A stretch of 64,000 bases of DNA from Allium sativum (GCA_030737875.1 CM060910.1:615859303-615923302), one strand, 5' to 3'; shown: positions 23,889-35,276, counted from the stretch's first letter. The notes: generated from the sequence alone by a model not told the origin. Made by a program: numbers and translations.

Positions 23889-24659
23889 TCAGCACGGTCG
23901 TCCATAAAGAGCCTCAAAAGGTGTCATGCCAATGCTATCCTGAAAACTATTATTATAGGCGAACTCCTCTAGTGGAAGATGTTCTTCCCACGTATTACCC
24001 TTCCTTGATCTTGGTAACCCATCTACAAAATCCATGGAAACGCTTTCCCATTTCCAAAGAGGAATCTCTAAAGGATGGAGCAAACCTCCGGGCTTCTTTT
24101 GCTCCGCCTTGACTTGCTGGCACACTAAGCATCTAACAACGATCTCGGCTACGTCCTTCTTCATTCCGGCCCAAAAGAAAACTCGCTTCATATCCCTATA
24201 CATCTTATCACCACCGGGATGTATGGTCATTTTAGAGAGATGTGAGTCTTCAAGAATTTCCTTCTTCAAACTCTCATCTTGTGGTACGCAAAATCTTCCA
24301 TCTCTACGTAGCCAACCTCTCTCATCTATAGCATATCTATTCAGATGACTCGAGGACTCCCCTCCTATAAGCTTGCCTACTATTTCAACCAATTGTGGGT
24401 CGCTTCGCTGTGCCTCTCCAACTCGACCCAAAAGTGTAGGTTGCACCTCTAACGATGCCAATAATCCGAGTACATAATCGACAGAGGGTCTGAAGTCAAA
24501 GGAATATATATACTCTAAACTCTGCTGCTCTACGAACAAAGGACTTAAAGTTAACTTCTTTCTACTTAAGTCGTCAGCTACAACGTTACACTTGCCAGGG
24601 ATATATGCGGTCTCAAAATCGTAGGATGCCAAAAACTCCATCCATCTCTGTTGCCTCAA
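23889..24659 (-). pseudogene. gypsy copy 2: RNase H end and integrase with deleted core
   Basis: RQQRWMEFLASYDFE and IPGKCNVVADDLSR close RNase H. The integrase zinc finger follows: H and H in HLSKMTIHPGGDKMY, then C-x2-C in RCLVCQQVK. The core begins at SMDFVDGLPRSRKGN with the first catalytic Asp, but jumps straight to EEHLPLEEFAYNNSFQ near 23990. The second Asp and the Glu of the DDE triad, roughly 130 residues, are gone. The join is in frame, which suggests a clean deletion. Integration from this copy is impossible. Confidence 0.88.
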
Positions 24660-25679
24660 GTTTAGGTCCTTCTAAGAGAATAAGTACTTTAACGACTTAT
24701 GGTCTGTATACACTCAAACCTCTCGCCAAGCAAATAATGACGCCATGAGTTAAGCGCAAAAACTATGGCCGCCAACTCTAAGTCGTGGGTAGGGTAATTT
24801 TTCTCGTGGGCTTTCAACTGCCTTCCACCATAGCATATCACCCTTCCCTCTTGCATTAAAACTGTGCCAAGCCCTGTCCCGCAAACATCGGTATATACAG
24901 TGAATGTCTTACTCCCGTCTAGCAAAAATAAAACTGGAGCGGTCGTCAAAGCCCTCTTCAGACTTTGGAAAGCATCGTCGCAGTCAACGTCCCAAGAAAA
25001 GTCAAATTCTTCTTCGTTAATCGAGTGAGAGGGGCTAATATCTTCACAAAGTCCTTAATGAACTTTCTATAATAGCCAGCTAGCCCTAAAAAGCTTCTTA
25101 CTTCTGTTGCGTTCTTAGGAGCTTTCCAATCTTGGATTGCCACCACCTTGGCGGGATCCACAGCTATCCCTTCCTTAGAGACCACGTGTCCTAAGAACCT
25201 CACTTCTTTTCTCCAAAAATGGCACTTGGAGAACTTAGCTTTTAGTTGATGCGCTCATAGGGTCTCTAAGACTTCCCTAAGATGTAGCGCATGCTCTTCT
25301 TCATTTTTAGATAAAACCAGAATATCGTTTACAAAGACTACCACAAACTTGTTTAGAAACTCCCTAAACACCCTACTCATTAAGTTAACAAAGTATGCGG
25401 GTGCATTTGTCAAACCAAAAGGCATGACGAGCCACTCAAAGAAACCGTCACGAGTTCTAAATGCAGTCTTATCGATTTATCTTCAGCCACCCTTAGCTGA
25501 TGAAACCCTGTAGCTAAATCCAGTTGCGAGAAAACTGAAGCACCCACCAACTGATCGAATAAATCGTCTATCCTCGGCAATGGGTGTCTATTCTTCTTTG
25601 TTAGCTTATTCAGCTCTCTATAGTCCACGCACAATCTAAGTGAACCATCAGCTTTTGTAGAAAAAACGACTGGAGCACC
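24660..25679 (-). pseudogene. gypsy copy 2: reverse transcriptase and RNase H
   Basis: [22 protein letters not shown] and [11 protein letters not shown] (25410-25634), then a frameshifted section, then [15 protein letters not shown] (24958-25203). RNase [19 protein letters not shown] and [18 protein letters not shown] (24689-24949). The YVDD-type site reads FVND, because the codon at 25327-25329 is AAC, so one of the two catalytic aspartates is lost. At least three frame breaks separate the blocks. Confidence 0.88.
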
Positions 25680-26460
25680 CTACTCCGAAATACTTCTTCT
25701 TATGAACCCCTTCTCAAGCAATTCTTTCACTTGCTTACTGAGTTCTCTTCTCTCTCTCGGAGCTATGTGGCGCACTGGTAATGCAACTGGCTTTGCATTA
25801 TCTACTAGATATATTCGAAAGTCTATCTCACGCCTCGGGGGTAAACCTCGAACTTCGTCGAAGACGTCACTATATTCACGGACCACACGAAAAGATTTCA
25901 AATCATCATTGGATGCGTCTAGGGATTCTAGGTAGCTAAGCATTACCAGACCTCTAGGGTCACAAGAAATATCAAGGGTTTTTCCACAATGAGTCAACAA
26001 TCTAACTACACTTCTTTCACAATCTAGGATGGCACCGTATCTAGTTCGCCAATCCATACCTAGAATCAAGTTGTAGCCCATGAAGCCAAGAACAAAGGCA
26101 TTGCATTCAAACCCAACGCCCAAGACAGACACTCTCGAATCCCAACAAATCATAGAAAGATGAGCCGAACCACCAATAGGATTTGAGAATACTATGGGAT
26201 CTGTAACTACTAGTATTTAGGTGCAGTGTTTCCCCTAACGAAGCAGATACAAACGAGTGTGAAGCGCCAAAGTCAAACAAAGTATGAACAGGATGATCAA
26301 ACAGAAAAACTAAACTTTCAACGGAAATGTTTCTACCTCTCTCTTGCCCTGGTGCCATGAGAGCCTTAATCTGCCCTCTCGCCTGCCCTGGTGCCATGAG
26401 AGCCTGAAGCTGCCCTCCAGAAGTTCTTTGCCTTGCCCCTATTTCCTTGGGCAGTCCTTA
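25680..26460 (-). pseudogene. gypsy copy 2: aspartic protease and start of RT
   Basis: LFDFGASHSFVSASL (family DSGA, here DFGA) marks the protease active site and LILGMDW its second conserved motif. The block ends with the RT N-terminus ([19 protein letters not shown], then GFIRRSISE) at a TAG (25680-25682). Gypsy copy 3 has a TAG at exactly the same codon, while copy 1 still has Trp. A frame break lies near 26150. Confidence 0.85.
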
Positions 26461-27302
26461 ACTAGATGACCTACCTCTCCACAATGAAAACAACCAGTCT
26501 TCTTTTTTTCCTACAGTTTTTACTCAGATGGCCTGGTGTCCCACAATTAAAGCACTTTACTTTCCTTTGCCATTATTGTTCTTCCCGCCTTTCTTGTTTT
26601 GTTGTTGTGGTTTCTTTTGGTCCCTTTCTTCTCCGGTGCCTTATTAGCATTAGCACCTTTCTCTTCCTCATGCATAAGCGTCATGTCAACCAATTTCTCA
26701 AAGGTAGCCCCCATAGGAATGTGGGTCATAGCTAACCCATGTAGTGGCTCATTCAAACCCTTAACGAACCTTAAGTCCTTCTTCTCAGGTGTGTTTACCA
26801 ATTCCAAGCCAAATCTCGCCAACTGATTGAATGTGTTGACGTACTCCTTTACTGATAAATCCCCTTGCTTCAACGCCAAGAATCTTTCCATATATAAATT
26901 CTCTTCTGCTCGTGAGAGAAACTTCATTTCGAATCTACGCTTGAAATCCATCCATGTCTCCACCGGACGCTCTTTGTTTGTGACCTCCCACCAAAACGAG
27001 GCTTCGTATTTCATCAACCAAGCAGCCAATTGGACCTTCCTTCCATCTTTTACTTCGAAAATACCAAATAGATCTTCCACCTCCTTAAGCCAATTTCAAG
27101 CTTCAACAAACGTCTCTAATCCATGAAAAGATTTCCGGCCCATTGCTCTAAAATCTTTGCATGTCTTTACAAAAGTATCAACACGGGGAGGGGGAGGAGG
27201 AGGAGCATTTGCTGGGCATTCCACATTGGCCCTAGCTTCGAGATACCTTCTAAACCATCCTGTTATCGGTATCCCATCGGGTATCTCGGGAATTCCAGAC
27301 AT
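26461..27302 (-). pseudogene. gypsy copy 2: gag
   Basis: Start Met at 27300-27302 (MSGIPEIPDGIPITGWFRRY), the same start as in the other copies. A proline run (PPPPPPRVDTF) follows, then the gag domain (FWWEVTNKERPVETWMDF, FLALKQGDLSVKEYV). A TGA near 27096 interrupts it. Two zinc-knuckle traces (CFNCGTPGH and a following one) lie in shifted frames between 26461 and 26580. Confidence 0.87.
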
Positions 27303-27494
27303 GCTGAAAAGAAAATGAAGAGATTCAAAATGGAGAATTCGAAAGAAAGATATATGGCTCTTGGGGGTTATGTTTTTAAAACAAACTTTTCTCTTGAAAA
27401 TACTTTCCTTAAAACATACTTTTGAAAGTATTTCTTTATAAATGCTTTTGAAAAATAGTTTTTTCAAAATTCATATCTGGTCTGGTACCCTTCA

Positions 27495-27506
27495 GCTCTG
27501 ATGCCA
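27495..27506 (-). other. primer-binding site, gypsy copy 2
   Basis: Minus strand TGGCATCAGAGC, one base off the initiator tRNA-Met complement, two bases from the LTR end. The leader 27303-27494 is non-coding. Confidence 0.85.
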
Positions 27507-27508
27507 CG

Positions 27509-30500
27509 TGTGACACCCCACGTCCATTAATGTCACTTACAAAGGGAATGCATTAACTTCCATGGAGCGTATTTAGTGTATAGAACATAATATAACAAGA
27601 TAGATATAAATAATGGTACTTGAAAATTTTAAAACAACATTTATTACAGCGGAGAAATAGTTTGATTACAATAACTTCATAAACCAAGTACACTTAATAT
27701 CCACCTTGATAAATTGTTTCAGAGTACATAAAATAAAAATCATAAACCCCAACACAAGTAGCCATAAAAGAGATGAGCTAAACTTTACTTTCAGAAATCC
27801 AAGCACTTCCAAAAGAGAGAGAAAGAGATCTAAGATCAAGCTCCACTAGTACTAGTCCCACCCTGAGAACCTATGGGGGATGGGGGAAGGAAGAAAAGAG
27901 GCGAAACAAGGGGGTCAGACATAAAGTCTGGCGAGTATAATAACTTTAACAATATAATTATTAAAGTAACTAGGATAAGGCATAAACTGGTAAGATAAGA
28001 TATGACCGCGAAACAAGTGGGCATGACAAAGCAAATAAGAGGAATATTCTAGCGTTAATCTCGTTCCTAATCACTATAAGATAATTACTATACTGCACCA
28101 TCATAGTCACCCTAAAAAGTTGATCCCGCCTACAGAACTTAATAATGATATTGGTAGTCCATGTACCCCTAGCTGCCTTCATAGGTGTCGTCTGCCCCTA
28201 TCTCCACTAGTTGTACCCACTACCCCCATTCGATCGGCTCCCTAACTCGTACATACCCGTGATGGCCCCACAGTGGGGTGTATCACTCCCTAAAGTGGCA
28301 AACCGATACCACCAAAGATGCACGGCTTATATCTACACGATGCAACAACGTCTTACCTACAAGCCCGGGGCCACGCACGTACATGACCCCGTTGGACTTG
28401 CGTTGCCACTGCTAACCCGTTTTGACCTCTTACAATCAAATCCATTAAGCGTGTCCCGTCCTCGAGTTGGGTCTAGCTCACAAAGATACTTAATGGGTTA
28501 CTGGTTTAAAAAGGGCCCCCCATGCACGACACAAGCTTTCCACCTATGCTTGGTCCCCACTAAGGTTTCCCACTTAACCCCATTTTTATTCATGTCTTCT
28601 TACATGTTTCAACTTGGTTAAGTGCATCTAATCGTATTTCACATGCCACCCAAGGCACCCACTTAATTTCCCATGCCACCCAAGGCACCCACTTAACCCC
28701 CATGTCCCACCACATGTTTATCTGGTTAAGTGTTACTTAATTCATTAGAACCGTAACCTTGTAAAGACCTCTCACATTAGAATGGCATTCGCGGTTGCTG
28801 TATTTGCCGGGCGGGTCCGGGCAGTCTTATACCGCAAACGAGCATAACCTCGTGTCTTTACAACTGTTACACATTTAATTCATGCCTTTGACCTCTCACA
28901 TTAGACTGGCATTTGTGGCGGCTGGATTTGCCGGCTGGGTCCGGGCAGTCTTACACCACAAAAGAGTCTAACCTCGTGTCTTAGGCGGTTTATTATTACA
29001 CATCTTTATTTAACCCCAAATTAGATTAATATCCCTATTCAAATTTGTAAATAAATTCCAAATTTATTTATGTCCATAATTGTCTCTTAAAATTATGTCC
29101 ATAAATACCAATTATGCCAATTAATATTTAAATTAATTATATGCCTTTTTAAGGCCATTTATGCCAATTTCACCATTTTTATGTATATTCAATATTATCT
29201 CATCGTCCGCACGCTATTCGTACGTTTTCGTATGACATATGTTAGTCTCGCAAATAGTCTAACTCATAAAAAAGAAAAACAACATCACATAACACATAAA
29301 ATAGATCTAAGGATCATGACATAAGATTACATAGCCAATAACTTGCATATGAATTTCATTCAAACTAGCATAGGTGAGGGACATAAACTTGCATAGCTTA
29401 TGTACTGCTATAGATCCAAACATAAATGTGTGGACTTGCATATGGATCTAAACATAAAGGTGTAATCTTGCATATAGATCTAAACATAAAGATATAATCT
29501 TGCTTATGGATCTAATCATAAAGGTGTGAACTTTCATATGGATCTAAACATATAGATTAATGTCACATAAACTAGCATGTGCATATACATGTTTCACATA
29601 TATTTTAACAACCTAAACTTGCATAAGATTCATATGAGAATATATGATCCAATCACCACAAACTTGCATAAGATATATGATTCAACTTGCATAGGATTCA
29701 CATAAGAACTAACATATGATCCAACTTGCATAAAGTTAACATAAGAACTAACATATGATCCAACTTGCATAAAATTCACATAAGGACTAACACATGATTC
29801 AACACCACAAACATACATATAATTTACATCACATGATTCAAAATCATATTCTTATGATCCCACTTATATCTTATCATATATAAATTAACGAATTATCTTG
29901 TGAAAGCTATCATACTCACAATAAAAAAGAATAGTCTTGTCTTTCTGGAATCTGTATTCTGAAATTGATTTGCTTGCCTTTGATGTAGACTTAGTTGTTA
30001 TTTAGATTTGATTTGATTTTTGATTCAGGCCTCTATCTTGCTTTAGGGTTGAAAGTGTATGACGGCTACTCTAGGTTCTCCATTGACGGCATGGCGGCTC
30101 TTGATATGAATTTGTGTGATTAGAGGTTAGGGGTTTAGGGTGTTTTTATAGAAGATTAGGTAATTAATAGCCGTCAGATTAACCCTAGGAATGACCAGAA
30201 CCATTCAGATAGCCACCTAAGCCCTAATGACTCAGCAATGACTCACTGTACGGATCAGAACACACCAGAAAGTTGTGCAGGCTCTCAGCCCGACCTGGGC
30301 GCACTTGGCAGGTGCGCCAGTGCATTTTTGTACTGGCGCACTTCCCAAGTGCGCCAGTGCATTTCTATTTTTTTTCTCTTCTGGTTTTCTGCCTAACTTC
30401 GTTCGTCCATATCTCCTTCATACGGTGTCTATTTTATGCAAACTCGGACTATATCTCAAGTAGAATTTCGAGACGAAAGCAATGGCACAACCCGTTTTCC

Positions 30501-30572
30501 TTAATTCCCACATCTGAAATTAAGTATTCTTTTATTTGTTAACTTTAATATTTAAAATTATGGGGTGTTACA
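27509..30572 (-). repeat. 5' LTR of gypsy copy 2 (3064 bp)
   Basis: Partner of 19644-22686, with the same landmarks. It starts TGTGACACCCC and ends GGGGTGTTACA. Compared with the left LTR it lacks 18 bases in the GCATA-rich repeat (near 29360) and has one extra roughly 36-base unit (near 29440-29480). A candidate splice donor lost in the left LTR is present here (GGGTATGTAC near 28253, minus sense). Confidence 0.92.
28767..28985 (-). repeat. paired GC-cored stem-loops, copy 2 right LTR
   Basis: Units at about 28767-28856 and 28891-28980. In the first the inner arm is GCGGT paired with ACCGC; in the second it is GTGG paired with CCAC. Both arms differ between the units yet pairing is kept. 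Confidence 0.75.
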
Positions 30573-30852
30573 CTAGATTAGATTCAGCTCTCCGTAGAAG
30601 AGGTTAGAGAGTTGTTAACGCTTGTGTAATTCGGGGACCATAACCCCTTATTTATAAAGTTGTCATTTTATAATTTGGCCCTTCAAAAAATAAAAAAATA
30701 CCCCGGTATTTACACATTAGGCCCATGATAAGTAAAGCTTTAAGCCTTTTAATTTTAATCTAAAATTAGATCACTTTAATTAGGCTTTACACCAAAATAG
30801 CACAATACATTTTATTTTACATATGTGACCTAATTGTCGAAATATTCCAACA

Positions 30853-31757
30853 ATCTCCCCCTGGGCCACATATGAAATAACCTTAAAATGTGTTTAACTT
30901 TATGAGCTCCAAAATTTGCTATTTATAACATATGGTGTATCTGAAACAATCTCGTGCATTAATTGTGTTGATAAAGGATCAAAGCGGCATTCGTTACATT
31001 TATCATAACTAAACCCATCAATGGTCACATATATCAATACAATCAAATGACATAGATCAATCATGGATGCGTAGCATGGAAATTACATGAAATATGATCT
31101 ATGCATGTCTATTTCAAACTGGTCCTTCTTTAGTGAGATCAAAGTATTTAATATTTCAACAACCTGAGTGCAAAGAAAAATTCATTACTTTATTTCTGAT
31201 CAGAAAAACACTTGATATACATATATCTGTAACTATAACATAGAGCAATGAGTCATACGACAATACCAAATACAAACTCCCCCTGAACCAAAATATCCTT
31301 ACATAAAAGTTACACCAATTGAGCTATATGCTCATGAAAGACCTTAGGTAATAATCTTTTGGTAAGCGAATCCGCCATAATGGAGTTTGTCAAACATGCT
31401 CTATGAATTACAATATATTTTGCACTCTTCCATTATTGGAAAATAATATATTCTTTATTATCACAATATTACTTGGTCTTTCAATTCTTTATCAATAACT
31501 AGAGTCTTGTGACAAATTTTCATTATTATTTTCCATATTTGGATGTCTTATAATTAACCAAAGACAATATTTTCAAAGTGGTGAAAGCTATAAGTGTTTA
31601 AATGACACTTTTCCTTATATAGTTTTCCCCATAAAATATATTACCATTACCTAAGTGGTTCTTTTGTAGTAATGACATCCAAAATATTCGGATCGTAATT
31701 CTTTATGATCTCCAACTGTTCTAATCTTTTATCTATGAGCATACGATCTTTTATTTT
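30853..31757 (-). pseudogene. copia internal region, 3' part with RNase H tail
   Basis: At 31310-31384 the minus strand reads SIMADSLTKRLLPKVFHEHI followed by AQLV and a stop. This is the conserved C-terminus of Ty1/copia RNase H (ADxLTK…F…H). The 450 bases between it and the LTR are the usual non-coding tail, ending in the polypurine tract. The rest (31385-31757) is too decayed to read. Confidence 0.7.
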
Positions 31758-32012
31758 TGTAACACCCCGGATTTTTCCGTTAACAGTAAATTAACAAATT
31801 AAAGTATAATTAAATTGTAACAGAAAAATTAAGGGAAACGGACATCACCATTGCGTTCGTTTCGGAATTCTGCTTGAGATAGAGTCCGAGTTTGCGCAAA
31901 ACGGATAACGTATGAAGAAGATATCTTTAATTTAAATATTACAGCAAAACATGAAAAAAGAGAAGTAAGGAGAGGACAATAATTATTATTATTCTAAGAC
32001 TTATTAACAAAA

Positions 32013-32086
32013 GCCTCTGTAGCTCAGTTGGTTAAGGCATTGGATTTGTAGCATGGAGGTCGGGGGTTCGAACCCCGGCGGCGACA
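32013..32086 (+). pseudogene. tRNA-like sequence inside the LTR (5' copy)
   Basis: 74 bases, the length of a tRNA, with an A box (TAGCTCAGTTGG) and B box (GGTTCGAACCC) that fit the RNA polymerase III consensus. A T arm CGGGG-GTTCGAA-CCCCG is intact. The acceptor stem pairs at only about five of seven positions, the D stem is broken (GCTC against AGGC) and the anticodon stem does not form, so it cannot be a working tRNA. It may be a tRNA relic or the head of a SINE. A second copy lies at 38797-38870. Confidence 0.7.
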
Positions 32087-33384
32087 TAATTTTTATCTCT
32101 GTTTTAGAGAGGGCCAACTGAGCATGCAAATACATGTACGTATACAAATTCAAATTTTGAAAGGATAAGAACGTACATATAAGGAAATAAAGAAAATATA
32201 TGTATATATATGAGAATATATATATATATGCAAAAATATATGTATACAATAGATAAAATTCAAATAGACTAAAACAGCTCAATTTAAAGTTTAATTTTTG
32301 AAAATCGAACCCAGTCCCTCCTGGCTGGCCTGGTCTGTGTTTGGTCGAATTTCTGTGGGTCGCTTTGTCATTAGGGCTAGGTGGCAAGTTTTAATTGGTC
32401 TCTCTATCTAATGAATGGCTACGATCTAACCTAGCAACATCAATGGTTCTAATCAATTCCTAACCTCTATATAAACAACCCTAGACTAAACCCTAATCTA
32501 TTCATTCAAATTAAGAGCATAGCCGCCATGTTGCTGAGGAACGACTAAGAGTAGCCGCCATCTAGAGAGAGAGGATTAGGGAGAAAGTTCTAAAGCCTAA
32601 AGCAATTCAAGCAACCTAAAGCTAATCAATTCAACAAAGGAATCATATCTCTTAATTAGAGAATTTGCCGCAACCATTGTAAGTAGAGTATTACTTTGGT
32701 ATGAACAAATGATTGTGTATATATGTATGCTTGAATTGTGGCAATGAAATTCATATTTGTGCGATTTATATACTTTTGGATATTCTGAATTATGTCATTC
32801 AATTATAAAGAACTACATGCGGTAGTTCTATGCAAATATACGTTTGGAATATTGCGCAAATTATGTAGTCTATGTTGAAGCTACATGTATGTAGTTGATT
32901 GAAATTCATGCAAGTTTGGGGCTTTGTTATTATGCCATCATGATGTCTATTTTGTGCATAAATCATTTTGCAAGTAATTGAGACAAGTTTGGTTGTTATA
33001 GTTCATATGAAACTATGTTGGAATTTTGACACCATAATCCATGTATTAAGTCATGCTTTTGCAAAACTTATGAATATGGCTAGGCTATGAATGATATTGG
33101 GCATAATTGAAATTCATGATTAAGTCTATCTTGTTTAAAAGAATTATATGATGACATATGTGAGACATGGCTAAGTTAGACACAAAAATCCCTTTTTTGC
33201 AAGTTAAAAGCAAACACCATGATTAGGAATATTTATGCATAAGTATACCATCGTTATGTGATTAAATTTAATTACGTTGAACTATGCTTTTGTGTTAGTA
33301 ACAAAGTATCCTCTTTGTAAACATGTAGAAACCTTATGAACATGACTTGTTTATATTTATGTCATGAACAAATTTAACTATACC

Positions 33385-33633
33385 TATGCCATGTTTATGC
33401 TAGAAGTATTTATGCCATGCTTATGTTTGACATTATGCCATGTTTATGCTAGAAGTATTTATGCCATGCTTATGTTTGACATTATGCCATGTTTATGCTA
33501 GAAGTATTTATGCCATGCTTATGTTTGACATTATGCCATGTTTATGCTAGAAGTATTTATGCCATGCTTATGTTTGACATTATGCCATGTTTATGCTAAA
33601 AGTATTTATGCCATGCTTATGTTTGACATTATG
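33385..33633. repeat. 49-bp minisatellite in 5' LTR of copy 3
   Basis: Five copies, starts at 33385, 33434, 33483, 33532 and 33581. The unit contains TATGCCATGTTTATGCTAG and TATGCCATGCTTATGTTTG. The same array with a few substitutions is at 40171-40419. Confidence 0.95.
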
Positions 33634-34081
33634 CCTAAGTAAAAATATAGGTTCATGGGTCAATAATGATATCTCAATTACAAGTTCACATGCTTTGATT
33701 CATGTCACCTATGTTACCACTATGCAAGTACACCAGTTTCTATTATGTATTTCCAACGTCATATGCAAGTTCATGCGCTCACATTCCCCTCTTTGTGTAT
33801 GTAATCACGCTTTAAGCCTCCCCTTTTCGCATGGCTAAATTGGGCTTTAGAAGGCTAAGCCCAATATATATAAACGGACGTGTAAAACGGGGGAAAATAA
33901 TGTTGGGTTAAAATTACTAATGAATGAAAACTAAAGTAGAAGGGCCCAAATTCAAGTATGGGTTGGGCCCATGATTGGTGTAACCTTTACACCATTAACT
34001 TAATAATGGGCCGCAAATATTTACATATAAGAAATAAAGAAGAATGACAAGATATATAAATGTAGAAAATACGATATGTTT

Positions 34082-34174
34082 AACCCGAGGTTGGATTGAG
34101 TTGTGATGTAAACCTGCCCGGAACCGCCCGGCTGTCCAGTAGTCACAACAATACCTATCCAATGTGGGAGGTTA
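34082..34174 (+). repeat. GC-cored stem-loop, first unit, 5' LTR of copy 3
   Basis: AACC (34082) with GGTT (34171); TTGGAT (34091-34096) with ATCCAA (34157-34162); GTTGTGA (34100-34106) with TCACAAC (34143-34149); apex CCGG-AACCGC-CCGG. A matching copy is at 40868-40960. Confidence 0.8.
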
Positions 34175-34195
34175 AACATGGAGCCCAATAAGGAC

Positions 34196-34283
34196 CCGAG
34201 GTTAGACTGAGTTGTGGCGTAAGACTGCCCGGAACCAACCGGCAACAGGCAGCCACAGCAATACCTGTCTAATGTGAGAGGTT
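34196..34283 (+). repeat. GC-cored stem-loop, second unit, 5' LTR of copy 3
   Basis: TTAGAC (34202-34207) with GTCTAA (34267-34272); GTTGTGGC (34211-34218) with GCCACAGC (34252-34259, one G-U pair); apex CCGG-AACCAA-CCGG. Relative to the first unit both sides of each arm have changed together. Confidence 0.8.
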
Positions 34284-34712
34284 AGGGCCTTAATAAGACA
34301 ATTAAGGCTGAATCAGGATTGTTAGGATTAAGTGGACTAAGACTTAATCAAAATGGAGCATGCTAAACTAAACGGACTGGTGGGGTTAGGTTAGAAAACA
34401 CTTAACCAACTTAGCATGTTGGCTAGAGATAGAAAACCTAGTAACGGGGGACCCTTTTCAGCAGTAACCCTACACGGTGTATCATGATACCCTGAAACTA
34501 GGCAGGGTGGGGCACGATTACTGGGCTGATTGTAAGAGGTCAAAAATCGACGGCGGTGGTGTAGCAGTGTAGGTTCTAACGGAGTGCGGGCGTGCACACA
34601 CTCCGGCGCAGAAAAATAAGGCACTGGACACCAGTAGCATACCTGTGCACTCTAAGGTTGTGTCGGGTTGCCACTATGGGACTTGATACACCCCATGGTG
34701 GGACCAGCATAG

Positions 34713-35031
34713 GTAACTACGACATCGGGGGCCGTAAGACACATGTAACTATGCGAGTAGGAGCCGATCATCGTAGAATGGATCACATCACCCTGATTTT
34801 GGGGTGCAAATTGGAAACTAGTTTATATGGGTTCAGAGATTAACATGGGGTACGATAGTATATTCGACCCTAGATAACTTAACCAAGTTTATAATGTTGC
34901 CCACTTCCTGTTTTACTTATCATACCCAGTTCTTTATTCATAGACAAAGTAGTACTAGACTTACTCAGGCTTTATGTCTGACTCTATTTTTCTTTCGTCT
35001 TCTTTCTTCCGTTCCCCCCCCCCCCCCCCAG
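34713..35031 (+). other. candidate intron within the LTR of copy 3
   Basis: Donor CATAG-GTAACT (GT at 34713) and, 319 bases on, a long pyrimidine tract ending CCCCAG-GTCC (AG at 35030-35031). The other Tekay LTRs keep a donor-like CAG-GTATCT or CAG-GTAACT and the pyrimidine tract; in copy 1 the tract ends CCCAG-GGAGG about 340 bases downstream. If real it is a spliced leader of the element RNA. Confidence 0.4.
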
Positions 35032-35270
35032 GTCCTCAGGGAGGGAACACAGCAACTTGACCTACCTCAATATCCAGCTTGAAGAAGAGAAATGTATTGC
35101 TTGGACTTTCCTGTTTTGAACTATGGCTTTGGACAAGCCACTATGGGGCTTTTGCAGTTTATCTACGTTTTATTTATGCTTCTTTAAATAATGTACTCAA
35201 GACAGATTATGAAAGTGTTATGTTATGTTTTTGGAAAGGATGTTGTTGTAACACGTATTTGACTTTATGA

Positions 35271-35276
35271 AATAAA
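35271..35276 (+). terminator. polyadenylation signal in LTR of copy 3
   Basis: AATAAA about 140 bases before the LTR end, followed by TTGTTGTTCTTCCGCTG. The same arrangement (AATAAA, then CCGCTG) is in copy 2, and the 3' LTR copy is at 42055-42060. It would serve as the 3' end signal in the R region. Confidence 0.6.

Larger units (their letters stand above)
19644..30572 (-). mobile_element. Tekay-like Ty3/gypsy retrotransposon, copy 2 (complete ends, defective)
   Basis: Two LTRs (19644-22686 and 27509-30572), PPT, PBS and all gag-pol domains in the minus sense, flanked by CTAGA on both sides (19639-19643, 30573-30577). The element is 10.9 kb. It is dead: there are several stops and frameshifts, an RT active-site change, and a deletion that removed most of the integrase core. 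The two LTRs differ by many substitutions, an 18-base gap and an extra 36-base repeat unit, so this insertion is older than copy 3. Confidence 0.93.
19420..30852 (-). repeat. 3' LTR of the copia element, split by gypsy copy 2
   Basis: Two pieces, 19420-19643 and 30573-30852, about 500 bp together, separated by the gypsy insertion and its CTAGA duplicate. The outer start TGTTGGAATATT and outer end, with the polypurine tract beyond 30852, are as expected for plant copia elements. Five bases left of it (TATCT, 19415-19419) would be the target duplicate; the partner is lost. Confidence 0.75.

Noticed and set aside
32013..32086. functional tRNA gene (Thr-like anticodon TGT)
   Set aside because: Acceptor, D and anticodon stems do not pair; only the T arm and promoter boxes are intact.
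32004..32387. 127-codon minus-strand ORF in the LTR of copy 3 (also 38934-39173)
   Set aside because: Its end, with PGFEPPTS, is the reverse complement of the tRNA-like sequence, a common source of false proteins. The rest is AT repeat.
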